From Mycobacterium saskatchewanense (GTDB lineage Bacteria > Actinomycetota > Actinomycetes > Mycobacteriales > Mycobacteriaceae), in NCBI RefSeq assembly GCF_010729105.1, contig NZ_AP022573.1:3968001-4032000 (forward strand): 64,000 bases of DNA, written 5' to 3'. The notes below the pieces were generated by a model. It worked only from the letters and a program-made list of their open reading frames with translations. It had not been told where the DNA came from and ran no database searches. The position numbers and the translations under genes are program-made. Shown one piece after another: positions 34,337 to 43,046 of this stretch (positions are counted from its first letter, which is position 1; every line of letters begins with the position of its first letter).

Positions 34337-34353
34337 TCGATCAGGGTGATCGA
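34337..34353. promoter_or_regulatory. Perfect inverted repeat upstream of the methyltransferase
   Basis: TCGATCA-GGG-TGATCGA (7-bp arms) lies in the nirD/methyltransferase gap. It could be an operator for the downstream Mo-enzyme operon or a small termination hairpin after nirD. No clear promoter hexamers flank it. Confidence 0.4.
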
Positions 34354-34419
34354 AACGCTGGCGCTGGTGGACATCAGCACGTCGGGGCCGCTTGGTCGGG
34401 GACGCGCGAGAGGCGGGCA

Positions 34420-35079
34420 ATGCTGGGCCAACTCTACGACCGGGCGCTCGTCGGCGAACGATGTTGGATCCGCCGCCAGGACGGCGAGCTGAAAACGCTG
34501 CCAGCCCACCGGTGGCTCGGCGTGCCGCGCCCCGATGGCTCGGCCGCTGACGCCTCCGACGAGGTGTTCGACGAAGCCGTCACTCAGATGTGTGACGGGC
34601 CGACGATCGAGTTGGGGTGCGGACCCGGGCGATTGGTGGCGCGGCTCATTGCACGAGGGGTACCCGCGCTCGGCATCGACCGGTCCGCGACGGCGATCCG
34701 CCTGGCGGGCCGCGGTGGAGCGCCCGCCCTGCTGGGCGACGTGTTCGAACCGCTGCCCTGGACCGGATCCTGGCAAACGGTCCTGCTGGTCGACGGCAAC
34801 GTCGGCCTCGGCGGGGATCCGCGGCGGATCCTGGGCCGAGCCGTCGAGTTGCTGGCCCGAGGCGGGCGGTGCGTCGCCGAGTTCGACGCCGAGGCCATCG
34901 GCATCCGGGAGCGCTGGGTGCGCCTGGAAACGAGCCGGGATGTGGGGCCGTGGTTCCGCTGGGCCTCCGTGGGGGTGGACAGCGCCGGCGTGTTGGCGGC
35001 CCAAGTCGGGCTGACACTGACCGAAGTCAGGCTGATCGGTAGCCGGGTGATCGCGAGTCTGGCAGCGTTGCAGCCCTGA
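34420..35079 (+). CDS. SAM-dependent class I methyltransferase
   Basis: The product has 219 aa. The SAM-binding motif is PTIELGCGPGRLVARL near residue 53, then ALGIDRSATAIRLA and LLVDGNVGLGGDP; this is a Rossmann-fold methyltransferase of unknown substrate. I chose ATG 34420 (MLGQLYDRALVGERCWIRR), preceded by AGGCGGG. The longer frame from 34270 would add ~50 residues that cover the inverted repeat and look non-coding. The stop overlaps the next ATG by one base (TGATG), so it is coupled to the molybdoenzyme gene and may modify it or its product (inference). Confidence 0.85.
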   Translation: MLGQLYDRALVGERCWIRRQDGELKTLPAHRWLGVPRPDGSAADASDEVFDEAVTQMCDGPTIELGCGPGRLVARLIARGVPALGIDRSATAIRLAGRGGAPALLGDVFEPLPWTGSWQTVLLVDGNVGLGGDPRRILGRAVELLARGGRCVAEFDAEAIGIRERWVRLETSRDVGPWFRWASVGVDSAGVLAAQVGLTLTEVRLIGSRVIASLAALQP

Positions 35080-36392
35080 TGAGGGACGCGACCGAATACG
35101 GTTTTCCCGCCGGGGTGTGGCGCGCCGTCGAGGGGCATCCACCGCGCGGCGTGCGGCTGCTGGGGCGTTTTCGGAGTCCGCTGCGGGGTCCCTGGCTGAC
35201 GTCCGTGTTCGGCCTCGTGCTGTTGATCGCGCTGCCGATCGTCATCGTCACCGGGTTGCTGTCGTACATCGCCTACGCACCGCAGTTCGGGCAGGCCATC
35301 CCCGCCGACGTCGGCTGGCTGCGACTGCCGGCCTTCACCTGGCCCACCCGGCCCGCCTGGCTGTACCGGCTGACCCAGGGCCTGCACGTGGGGCTGGGAC
35401 TGATCATCATCCCGGTGGTGCTCGCCAAGCTGTGGTCGGTGATACCGCGGCTCTTCGAGTGGCCGCCGGCCCGCTCGATCGCCCAGGTGCTGGAGCGGCT
35501 GTCGCTGCTGATGCTCGTCGGCGGGGTGTTGTTCGAAATCATCACCGGCGTGCTCAACATCCAGTACGACTACATCTTCGGGTTCAGCTTCTACACCGCG
35601 CACTACTTCGGCGCCTGGGTCTTGATTGCCGGGTTCCTCATGCACATCGCCCTCAAGATCCCGCGCATGGTCACCGGGTTGCGGTCGCTGTCGCTGCGGG
35701 AGGTGCTGCGCACCGGCCGCGACGGCACCCGCCCGCAGCCGCGCGACCCCGACGGGCTGGTGGCCGCCGACCCGGCGGAACCGACAATGAGCAGGCGCGG
35801 CGCGCTGGCGCTGGTGGGCTCCGGGGTGCTGCTCATCGGCGTGCTGTCGGTGGGCCAGACGCTCGGCGGCGCCGCGCGCGGGGCGGCGCTCCTGCTGCCC
35901 CGCGGTCGCGGCAGAAACGACCCCGGCGGCGACTTCCCCGTCAACAAGACCGCGGTGGCGGCGGGCATCACCCCCGCAATGGTCGGCGACGGCTGGCGGC
36001 TGGTCCTGCGCGGCGGTCCCAAGGACGTGGTGCTCGACCGGGCGGCGCTGGCCGCCCTGCCGCAACGCACCGCGCGGCTGCCGATCGCCTGTGTCGAAGG
36101 CTGGTCGACCGTGCAGACCTGGAGCGGCGTGCCGCTGGCCGCCCTGGCCCGGATCGCCGGGGTGCCGGAGCCGAACGCGGTGCGCGTGACGTCCCTGCAA
36201 CCCGGGGGTGCGTTCGGCGCAGCGACATTGCAGGCCAACCAGATTGGTGACCCCGACGCGCTGCTGGCCGTGCGGGTCAACGGCGCCGACCTGTCCCTGG
36301 ACCATGGGTATCCGGCGCGGATCATCGTCCCGGCGCTGCCCGGCGTGCACAACACCAAATGGGTGTCGGCCATGAGCTTCGAGTCGAGCTGA
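35079..36392 (+). CDS. Membrane-bound molybdopterin oxidoreductase, sulfite-oxidase fold fused to a cytochrome b-like part (Rv0218 homologue)
   Basis: The product has 437 aa. The N-terminal ~200 residues hold about four membrane helices with conserved-looking His residues (TQGLHVGLGL, FYTAHYFGAW, FLMHIALKIP), as in di-heme b561-type electron carriers. A second hydrophobic stretch at ~240-260 leads to an extracytoplasmic domain. There the molybdopterin-binding segment LPIACVEGWSTVQTWSGVPL includes C338, the expected Mo ligand of the sulfite oxidase/YedY family, and DHGYPARIIVPALPG follows. The substrate is unknown. It is coupled to the upstream methyltransferase and 1 bp from the downstream membrane gene. 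Confidence 0.87.
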   Translation: MRDATEYGFPAGVWRAVEGHPPRGVRLLGRFRSPLRGPWLTSVFGLVLLIALPIVIVTGLLSYIAYAPQFGQAIPADVGWLRLPAFTWPTRPAWLYRLTQGLHVGLGLIIIPVVLAKLWSVIPRLFEWPPARSIAQVLERLSLLMLVGGVLFEIITGVLNIQYDYIFGFSFYTAHYFGAWVLIAGFLMHIALKIPRMVTGLRSLSLREVLRTGRDGTRPQPRDPDGLVAADPAEPTMSRRGALALVGSGVLLIGVLSVGQTLGGAARGAALLLPRGRGRNDPGGDFPVNKTAVAAGITPAMVGDGWRLVLRGGPKDVVLDRAALAALPQRTARLPIACVEGWSTVQTWSGVPLAALARIAGVPEPNAVRVTSLQPGGAFGAATLQANQIGDPDALLAVRVNGADLSLDHGYPARIIVPALPGVHNTKWVSAMSFESS

Positions 36393-36393
36393 A

Positions 36394-36960
36394 ATGCCTG
36401 GGGCGGCAAAGCGTTTCACCGCGTTCTACGGGTCCCATCCCGCGCATCTGCTGACCATGCTGAGCGGTTTCACGCTGCTGGGCTATCTGCTGGTGACGTT
36501 CAAACCCGGAACCCTGTGGAACCCCGACACCTGGTGGCAGTCGATCGCGGTCTGGCTCGCCGCCGCGGTCATCGCCCACGACCTGCTGCTGTTCCCCCTC
36601 TATGCCCTGGCCGACCGGGTGTTGTCCGCGGGCCGGCGTGCCGACCGCCAGCCAAACATTAGCGCCCGCAACCACGTTCGGGTACCCGCCCTTGGTGCCG
36701 GGCTGACGCTGCTGGTGTTCCTGCCCGGCATCATCGAGCAGGGCGCACCGACCTACCGGGCGGCCACCGGGCAGACCCAGGACCCATTCCTGGGGCGGTG
36801 GCTGCTGCTCACCGCAGCGATGTTCGCGACCAGCGCGGCCGCTTACGGTGCGCGGCTGCTCGTAGCGCGCCTGCGCGCCGGCAGGCGCCGGTCCGGCCCC
36901 GGAACGCCTTCCGACGCAAACGTCGGTTTTGCCGAACCGCGCGGGGGTAAGCTCCCCTAA
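36394..36960 (+). CDS. Small integral membrane protein (Rv0219 homologue)
   Basis: The product has 188 aa with four predicted membrane helices (about residues 20-37, 52-72, 98-115, 137-158) and a basic C-terminal tail. I recognise no catalytic motif. It starts 1 bp after the molybdoenzyme stop codon and is probably a membrane partner or quinone-side subunit of that enzyme; this is inference from linkage. It precedes lipC by 19 bp. Confidence 0.82.
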   Translation: MPGAAKRFTAFYGSHPAHLLTMLSGFTLLGYLLVTFKPGTLWNPDTWWQSIAVWLAAAVIAHDLLLFPLYALADRVLSAGRRADRQPNISARNHVRVPALGAGLTLLVFLPGIIEQGAPTYRAATGQTQDPFLGRWLLLTAAMFATSAAAYGARLLVARLRAGRRRSGPGTPSDANVGFAEPRGGKLP

Positions 36961-36979
36961 TGACGGCGAGGGGACGAGC

Positions 36980-38161
36980 ATGACACCCTGTGTGAAGTGG
37001 TTGCTGCGGGCCCGGCCTGCCGACTATGCGCTGGCCTTGAGCGTGGCGGGCGCTTCGCTGCCGGTGGTCGGTAAGCACCTCGAACCGCTCGGCACCATGA
37101 CCGCGATGGGCACCTGGGGCGCCAAGCACGCGCCGGAATTCCTCTCGGCTGCGGCCAAGGGCTGGCTGCGGCCCGGCGCCAAGGCGGCGGAACCCCGCGA
37201 TCGGGAGAGCGACCAGGAAATCTCGCTCGCGTCGCTGCGCGGCGTCGTGTCGGCCGCCGATCTCGAGGCCGAGTGGCCCATCGTCGACCGGACGCCCCCG
37301 ATCTGGGACGCGCTGCGGCGGCGCCGCTACCTGTACCGGCGCGGGGTCCACTACGGAAACCACCCCGCGCAGGTGCTCGACGTCTGGCGCCGCAAGGACT
37401 TACCCGCACACCCGGCCCCGGTGCTGGTCTTCGTCCCGGGCGGCGCCTGGGTGCACGGTAAATCCACGGGGCAGGGCTCGGCGCTGATGTCGCGGCTGGC
37501 CGAGCAGGGCTGGGTGTGCCTGGCGATCGACTATCGCGTCGCGCCGCACCACCGCTGGCCCCGGCACATCACCGACGTCAAGACGGCCATCGCATGGGCC
37601 CGGGCCAACGTGGACCGGTTCGGGGGCGATCGCAATTTCGTTGCGGTGGCAGGATGTTCGGCCGGCGGCCACCTGTCCGCCCTCGCCGGGTTGACGCCGC
37701 ACGATCCCGCGTTCGCCGAACACCTGCCCGAGGGCGCCGACAGCTCGGTGGACGCCGTGGTGGGCATCTACGGCAGGTACGACTGGGAGGACCGGTCCAC
37801 TCCGGAGCGGGAACGATTCGTCGACTTCCTGGAACGGGTGGTGGTGAGACGCCGAATCGACCGCCACCCCGAGGTGTTTCGCGACGCGTCGCCGATGGCG
37901 CGCGCACACCGGAATGCCCCGCCGTTCCTGATCATTCACGGCAGCCGGGACCGTGTCATCCCCGTCGCGCAGGCCCACAGCTTCGTGGAGCGGATGCGGG
38001 CGGTGTCGCACTCGATCGTCGGCTACCTGGAGCTGCCCGGGGCGGGCCACGGATTCGACCTCATCGACGGCGAGCGGGCGGGCGTCGCCGCGCACGCGAC
38101 ATCGCTGTTCCTCAACCAGGTCTATCGCGCCAAAGCAAACGCGGCCAAAGAGGTTATCTGA
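36980..38161 (+). CDS. lipC: Cell-surface esterase/lipase LipC
   Basis: The product has 393 aa. It is an alpha/beta hydrolase. The oxyanion-hole segment is VFVPGGAWVHGKS, the nucleophile elbow VAGCSAGGHLS, the acid lies in HGSRDRVIP and the His in PGAGHGFDLID; the triad is complete. The N-terminal ~100 residues (WLLRARPADYALALSVAG) match M. tuberculosis LipC (Rv0220), a surface-exposed esterase active on short-chain esters. The ATG at 36980 is used; an alternative start ~17 codons upstream overlaps Rv0219. It is the likely last gene of the methyltransferase-Mo-enzyme operon, with Rv0221 44 bp downstream. Confidence 0.93.
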   Translation: MTPCVKWLLRARPADYALALSVAGASLPVVGKHLEPLGTMTAMGTWGAKHAPEFLSAAAKGWLRPGAKAAEPRDRESDQEISLASLRGVVSAADLEAEWPIVDRTPPIWDALRRRRYLYRRGVHYGNHPAQVLDVWRRKDLPAHPAPVLVFVPGGAWVHGKSTGQGSALMSRLAEQGWVCLAIDYRVAPHHRWPRHITDVKTAIAWARANVDRFGGDRNFVAVAGCSAGGHLSALAGLTPHDPAFAEHLPEGADSSVDAVVGIYGRYDWEDRSTPERERFVDFLERVVVRRRIDRHPEVFRDASPMARAHRNAPPFLIIHGSRDRVIPVAQAHSFVERMRAVSHSIVGYLELPGAGHGFDLIDGERAGVAAHATSLFLNQVYRAKANAAKEVI

Positions 38162-38205
38162 GCTCGCACCGCTGAGTATGGTCCCTTTATGGGTAAGGGG
38201 CAGCG

Positions 38206-39615
38206 GTGAAGCGGCTGAGCGGATGGGACGCGGTACTGCTGTACAGCGAGACACCCAACGTGCACATGCACACCATCAAGGCGGCGGTCATCGAGCTGGA
38301 CACCGACCGGCTCGACTTCGACATCGACGGGTTTCGGGAGGTGATCCGCGGCCGGCTGGGCAAGCTCGACCCGTTCTGCTATCAGCTCGTGGAAATCCCA
38401 TTCAAATTCCACCATCCGATGTGGCGCGAACATTGCGACGTCGACCTGAACTACCACATCCGGCCCTGGCGCCTACCGGCTCCGGGCGGCCGCCGCGAGC
38501 TCGACGAGGCGATCGGGCAGATCGCCAGCACCCCGCTGGACCGCAGCCATCCCCTGTGGGAGATGTACTTCATCGAGGGCCTGGCCAACGGCCGGATCGC
38601 GGTGGTCGGCAAGATCCACCACGCGCTCGCCGACGGCGTCGCCTCCGCCAACCTCATGGCCCGGGGCATGGACCTGCAGCCCGGGCCCGAGGGCGGCCCG
38701 TACATCCCCGATCCCGCGCCCACCAAACGGCAGCTCATGAGTTCGGCGTTCGCCGACCACCTGCGGCACGTCGGGCGGATACCGCGGACCGTCCGCTACA
38801 CCGCCGAGGGCCTGGGCCGGGTGCGCCGCAGCTCGCGAAAGCTGTCCCCGGAGCTGACCCGGCCGTTCGAGCCGCCGACCACCTTCATGAATCACAAGAT
38901 CACCCCGGAGCGCAGGTTCGCCACCGCCACCCTGGCGTTGGCCGACGTCAAGGAGACCGGCAAGCGGCTCGGGGCGACCATCAACGACATGGTCCTGGCC
39001 ATGTCGAGCGGCGCGCTGCGAACCCTGCTGCTGCGCTACGACGGCAAGGCCGAACCGCTCCTGGCCTCGGTGCCGATGAGCTTCGACTTCTCACCCGAGC
39101 GCATCTCGGGGAATCGCTTCACGGGCGTGCTGGTGGGTCTCCCGACCGACTCCGACGACCCGCTGGAGCGAGTGCGGTGCAGCCACGAGAACGCCATCCT
39201 GGCCAAGGAAAGCAACCAGCTGATGGGTCCGGAGCTGGTCAGCCGGTGGGCGGCCTATATGCCGCCCGTGCCCACCCAGGCCTTCTTCCGGTGGGCGTCG
39301 GGCCGGGACGGGAACAACAAGCTCCTGAACCTGAACATCTCGAACGTCCCCGGGCCGCGCGAGCGTGGCCGGGTGGGCGGGGCGCTGGTCACCGAGATCT
39401 ATTCGGTGGGGCCACTGACCGCCGGCAGCGGTCTGAACATCACCGTGTGGAGTTACGTCGACCAGCTCAACATCTCGGTGCTCAGCGATGGGGCCACCCT
39501 CGACGACCCGCACGAGGTGACCGAGGCCATGGTCGCCGACTTCATCGAAATACGAAGGGCCGCAGGGCTTTCTGAAAAACTCACGGTCGTCGAGACCGCG
39601 ATGGCACCCGCATGA
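38206..39615 (+). CDS. Wax ester synthase/diacylglycerol acyltransferase (WS/DGAT), Rv0221 homologue
   Basis: The product has 469 aa. It transfers acyl groups from acyl-CoA to diacylglycerol or long-chain alcohols to make storage triacylglycerol or wax esters. The catalytic HHxxxDG motif is H138-H139 to D143 (KIHHALADGVAS). Other family marks are RLSGWDAVLLYSE at the N-terminus, LGATINDMVLAMSSGALR, and the C-terminal LNISNVPGPRE. The start is GTG 38206, with AAGGGG upstream. It matches Rv0221. Neighbouring esterases and beta-oxidation genes suit a lipid-storage role. Confidence 0.93.
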   Translation: MKRLSGWDAVLLYSETPNVHMHTIKAAVIELDTDRLDFDIDGFREVIRGRLGKLDPFCYQLVEIPFKFHHPMWREHCDVDLNYHIRPWRLPAPGGRRELDEAIGQIASTPLDRSHPLWEMYFIEGLANGRIAVVGKIHHALADGVASANLMARGMDLQPGPEGGPYIPDPAPTKRQLMSSAFADHLRHVGRIPRTVRYTAEGLGRVRRSSRKLSPELTRPFEPPTTFMNHKITPERRFATATLALADVKETGKRLGATINDMVLAMSSGALRTLLLRYDGKAEPLLASVPMSFDFSPERISGNRFTGVLVGLPTDSDDPLERVRCSHENAILAKESNQLMGPELVSRWAAYMPPVPTQAFFRWASGRDGNNKLLNLNISNVPGPRERGRVGGALVTEIYSVGPLTAGSGLNITVWSYVDQLNISVLSDGATLDDPHEVTEAMVADFIEIRRAAGLSEKLTVVETAMAPA

Positions 39616-39717
39616 GCCAGCCCGGTAATCCGGATCTCGGGTGAGGCCAATGGCATTTCCGCCCGGCCGCTACGATCGTTTCGACACCCGCCACTAGTCG
39701 AGGAGCTGCGCAGCACC

Positions 39718-40503
39718 GTGGGTAACGAAGACGCCGGCCATACCGAGCCCGAGGTCCTGGTCGAACAACGGGACCGGATCCTGATCATCACGATCAACCG
39801 GCCGAAGGCCAAGAACGCGGTCAACGCCGCGGTCAGCCGGGGCCTCGCGGACGCCATGGACCGGCTCGACGGCGACGCCGGCCTGTCGGTCGGAGTCCTG
39901 ACCGGTGCGGGCGGCTCCTTCTGCGCCGGGATGGACCTCAAGGCGTTTGCGCGGGGGGAACTGCCGATCGTCGAGGGGCGGGGCATGGGCTTCACCGAAC
40001 GCCCGCCGGACAAGCCCCTCATCGCCGCCGTGGAGGGCTTCGCGCTGGCCGGCGGCACCGAGCTGGCGCTGGCCACCGACCTGATCGTGGCGTCCCGCGA
40101 GTCCGCGTTCGGCATTCCCGAGGTCAAGCGTGGCCTGGTGGCCGGCGGCGGCGGGCTGCTGCGGTTGCCCGAGCGCATCCCGTACGCGATCGCGATGGAG
40201 CTGGCGCTCACCGGCGACAACCTGACCGCCGAGCGAGCCCACGAGCTGGGACTGGTCAACGTGCTGGCCGAGCCGGGTGGCGCGCTGGAGGCGGCCATCG
40301 CGCTGGCCGAGAAGATCGCCGCGAACGGGCCGCTCGCCGTGGCCGCCACCAAGCGGATCATCGTCGAGTCGCGCGGTTGGAACCGGGAGACCAGGTTCGC
40401 CGACCAGAACAAGATCCTGATGCCGGTGTTCGCGTCCAACGACGCCAAGGAAGGCGCGATCGCGTTCGCCGAGAAGCGGCCGCCGCGCTGGACCGGAACC
40501 TGA
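39718..40503 (+). CDS. echA1: Enoyl-CoA hydratase EchA1
   Basis: The product has 261 aa, a standard crotonase. It hydrates trans-2-enoyl-CoA in beta-oxidation-type pathways. Visible are ITINRPKAKNAVN, the oxyanion loop FCAGMDLKAF, ALAGGTELALATDL with the first Glu, and FGIPEVKRGLVAGGGG with the second Glu. Length and sequence fit Rv0222. The start is GTG 39718, with GAGGAG about 14 bp upstream; TACGAT at 39671-39676 is a possible -10. It stands alone, followed 67 bp later by an acyl-CoA ligase not found at this place in H37Rv. Confidence 0.92.
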   Translation: MGNEDAGHTEPEVLVEQRDRILIITINRPKAKNAVNAAVSRGLADAMDRLDGDAGLSVGVLTGAGGSFCAGMDLKAFARGELPIVEGRGMGFTERPPDKPLIAAVEGFALAGGTELALATDLIVASRESAFGIPEVKRGLVAGGGGLLRLPERIPYAIAMELALTGDNLTAERAHELGLVNVLAEPGGALEAAIALAEKIAANGPLAVAATKRIIVESRGWNRETRFADQNKILMPVFASNDAKEGAIAFAEKRPPRWTGT

Positions 40504-40570
40504 GCCGACGCCGACCGGGTTACACTGTGGCTTAGATTTGTAAAGCGTCGGAACCCCGGAAAGATCGCGG

Positions 40571-42085
40571 ATGAGCATTTCCCTGCTTCTCGAGATGGCT
40601 GCGTCGAGCAACCCTGACCGCACGGCCATCGTCTCCGGCGGGGCGTCCGACGAGCTGCGGCTGACGACGCAGCAGCTCAGCGACCTGGCCGACGGCGGCT
40701 CGGGGGTGATCGCGGCGTCGGGTGCCAAGCATGTGGCCTACGTCGGCACCGGCGGAGCGACGCTGCCGGCACTCATCTTCGCCGCGGCGCGCGCCGGGGT
40801 GCCCTTCACGCCGATCAACTACCGGCTGTCGGCCGAGGGGATCCGCACACTGATCGAGCGGCTGCCTGATCCGCTGGTGATCGTCGACTCCCGGTACCGC
40901 GACGCGCTCGGCGACGTGTCGCGGCGCCGGATGACCACCGAGGAGTTCCTGGCCGCCGCGGGCCGCGCCCAGGCCGCCGGCGAATTTGCCGACCCGGAGT
41001 CCGTCGCGATCGTGCTGTTCACCTCGGGCACCACATCGCAACCGAAGGCCGTCGAGCTCACGCACAACAACCTGACGAGCTACGTGACCGGCACCGTGGA
41101 GTTCGAGTCGGCCGACCCCGCGGACGCCGCGCTGATCTGCGTTCCGCCGTATCACATCGCCGGGGTGGGCGCGGCGCTGTCGAACCTGTACGCCGGCCGC
41201 AAGATGGTCTACCTGCCCACGTTCGACGCGCGGGAGTGGGTGCGGCTGGTCAACGCCGAGCGGGTGACCACCGCGACCGTCGTCCCCACCATGCTGGACC
41301 GGATCGTCGACGTGCTGGAGGGCGGCGGTCACGAGCTGCCGTCGCTGCGCAACCTCGCCTATGGGGGGTCGAAGGTGGGTCTGCCGCTGGTCCGCCGGGC
41401 GCTGGAGCTGTTGCCGGGCGTCGGCTTCGTCAACGCCTATGGCCTCACCGAGACGAGCTCGACGATCGCCGTGTTGACCCCGGACGACCACCGGGCGGCG
41501 CAGGCGGCCCATCCGGCGAAGGAGCCGCACGTCGCCAGGCGACTAGGGTCCGTCGGAAGGCCAGTGCCCGGCATCGAGTTGCAGATCCGAGACGAGACCG
41601 GCGCGGTGCTCGGACCCGGCCAGACCGGTGAGCTGTTCGTGCGCGGGGAGCAGGTGTCCGGCCGCTACACGGGGATCGGTTCGGTGCTCGACGACGAGGG
41701 CTGGTTCCCCACCAGGGACATCGCCCTGCTGGACGAGGAGGGCTACCTGTTCATCGGCGGCCGCAGTGACGACACCATCATCCGCGGGGGCGAGAACATC
41801 GCGCCCGCCGAGCTGGAAGAGGTGCTGGTCGAGCACCCGCACGTGCGCGACGTCGCCGTGGTCGGCGTCGAGGACCCGCAGTGGGGCCAGGCGATCGTCG
41901 CGGTCGTCGTGCCGGCCCCGGGCGCGGCGCCCGACCCGGAAGAACTGCGCGAGCACGTGCGCAAGAGTTTGCGTGGGTCCCGCACCCCGGACCGCGTAGT
42001 GTTTCGCGACGAACTGCCCACCACCCCTACCGGCAAGGTGCTGCGCAGGGAGATCATCCAGGAGCTAGAAGGACTGCACGCATGA
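40571..42085 (+). CDS. Acyl-CoA synthetase (adenylate-forming ligase)
   Basis: The product has 504 aa. ANL superfamily motifs are AIVLFTSGTTSQPKAVELTH (about 145-164), the adenine loop FVNAYGLTETSS, the hinge region YLFIGGRSDDTIIRGGENIAP, and the C-terminal catalytic Lys in TTPTGKVLRREI. It activates an unknown carboxylic acid. TACACT (40521) or TAGATT (40533) could be the -10. The stop codon overlaps the next start (ATGA), tying it to a 98-aa protein. A TetR regulator lies convergently downstream. The block is additional relative to H37Rv. Confidence 0.9.
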   Translation: MSISLLLEMAASSNPDRTAIVSGGASDELRLTTQQLSDLADGGSGVIAASGAKHVAYVGTGGATLPALIFAAARAGVPFTPINYRLSAEGIRTLIERLPDPLVIVDSRYRDALGDVSRRRMTTEEFLAAAGRAQAAGEFADPESVAIVLFTSGTTSQPKAVELTHNNLTSYVTGTVEFESADPADAALICVPPYHIAGVGAALSNLYAGRKMVYLPTFDAREWVRLVNAERVTTATVVPTMLDRIVDVLEGGGHELPSLRNLAYGGSKVGLPLVRRALELLPGVGFVNAYGLTETSSTIAVLTPDDHRAAQAAHPAKEPHVARRLGSVGRPVPGIELQIRDETGAVLGPGQTGELFVRGEQVSGRYTGIGSVLDDEGWFPTRDIALLDEEGYLFIGGRSDDTIIRGGENIAPAELEEVLVEHPHVRDVAVVGVEDPQWGQAIVAVVVPAPGAAPDPEELREHVRKSLRGSRTPDRVVFRDELPTTPTGKVLRREIIQELEGLHA

Positions 42086-42378
42086 TCAAGAACGGAACCC
42101 GCCTCGCCAGCCAGGTCTGTGACACCCAGGTGATCGTCGTCAGGAGCGCGGACAGCCTCGACGACCTGCGCTGCGGGGGCGTGCCGATGGTGCCGATCGG
42201 GGGCGAGCGGGCCGGCGAGCTCGACCCGGCGTTCGCCGAGGGCACGGTGATGGGTAAGCGCTACGTCGACGACGGGGGCGCCGAGGTGCTGGTCACCAAG
42301 CCCGGCGCCGGCAGCCTCAGCGTCGGTCAGACCCCGCTGCATCTCAAAGAGGTCAAGCCGCTGCCCGCCAGCGACTGA
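42082..42378 (+). CDS. 98-aa protein coupled to the acyl-CoA synthetase, unknown function
   Basis: The product has 98 aa with no signal or membrane segment. Two Cys residues sit in RLASQVCDTQVIVVRSADS and DDLRCGGVPMVPIG; the second half (AEVLVTKPGAGSLSVGQTPL) looks like beta strands. The ATG overlaps the ligase stop, and the protein ends 12 bp before the convergent TetR gene. The strict coupling suggests it serves the ligase, perhaps as a carrier-like, stabilising or allosteric subunit; it has no Ser-containing phosphopantetheine motif (DSL), although ADSLDD occurs and deserves testing. I do not recognise the family. Confidence 0.75.
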   Translation: MIKNGTRLASQVCDTQVIVVRSADSLDDLRCGGVPMVPIGGERAGELDPAFAEGTVMGKRYVDDGGAEVLVTKPGAGSLSVGQTPLHLKEVKPLPASD

Positions 42379-42390
42379 GGACGGGCCGGG

Positions 42391-43023
42391 TCACTCCCCG
42401 ATCTTGTTACGGATCACGAATTCCTTTGCCTTGACCAGGAATTCGAGTTGTTCGCCGACCTGACGCAGCGGGTCCACGCTGCGGGTCGACCGCGACAACA
42501 CGACGGCGCCTTCCAAGGCCGCGATCGACGTCACCGCCAGCGCGGCGGCATCATTGTCATCGAAACCGTCGTTGACGAAGGCCCGCGTGAGCGCCGAGCG
42601 CCAGCGGCCCAGGATGGCACCGGCCTCGTCGGAAAGGTTGAGGCCGCTACAGTCCGAGCCGATGGCGGCCGCCACCACGGGGCAGCCGGCGGCGAAGTCG
42701 CACTCGACCAGGGTCCGTTCCCAGAAATCGATGAACTCGCGAAGCAGCGCCTTGGCGCCCCAACCGGCCGCGTCATCGATCATCGCGGTGATCGAGTCGC
42801 CCGAGAAGCGCAGCGCCTCGATCAGGATCTGATTGCGTCCCTCGGGGAAGTGGTAGTACACCGAGCCGCGCGGAGCGCCGCTGCGGGCGAGCACCTCGTC
42901 GATCGTCACCCCGGCCGCGCCCCGCTCGCGCATCACCTGCGCGGCGCTCACCAACATCTTCGTGCGGGTGTCGCAGCGCTTTGTCGGAGCGGGGTCCCGC
43001 TTGGTGTCCGTGGTCGCAGGCAC
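42391..43023 (-). CDS. TetR/AcrR-family transcriptional regulator (LmrA/YxaF-like C-domain)
   Basis: The product has 210 aa from GTG 43023, which has GGGAGG 7 bp upstream; an alternative ATG at 43050 overlaps the stop codon of the 43-aa gene (ATGA) and adds nine residues. The N-terminal helix-turn-helix is KMLVSAAQVMRERGAAGVTIDEVLARSGAPRGSVYYHFPEG, here seen in pieces at about residues 20-62. The ligand domain has EFIDFWERTL and AAGCPVVAAAIG, a pattern of LmrA/YxaF-type C-domains. It probably represses its own unit and perhaps the ligase/98-aa operon convergent to it. A nested palindrome lies just upstream. Confidence 0.88.
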   Translation of the reverse strand: MPATTDTKRDPAPTKRCDTRTKMLVSAAQVMRERGAAGVTIDEVLARSGAPRGSVYYHFPEGRNQILIEALRFSGDSITAMIDDAAGWGAKALLREFIDFWERTLVECDFAAGCPVVAAAIGSDCSGLNLSDEAGAILGRWRSALTRAFVNDGFDDNDAAALAVTSIAALEGAVVLSRSTRSVDPLRQVGEQLEFLVKAKEFVIRNKIGE

Positions 43024-43046
43024 TGGCGTACCTCCCGGGGCGAACC

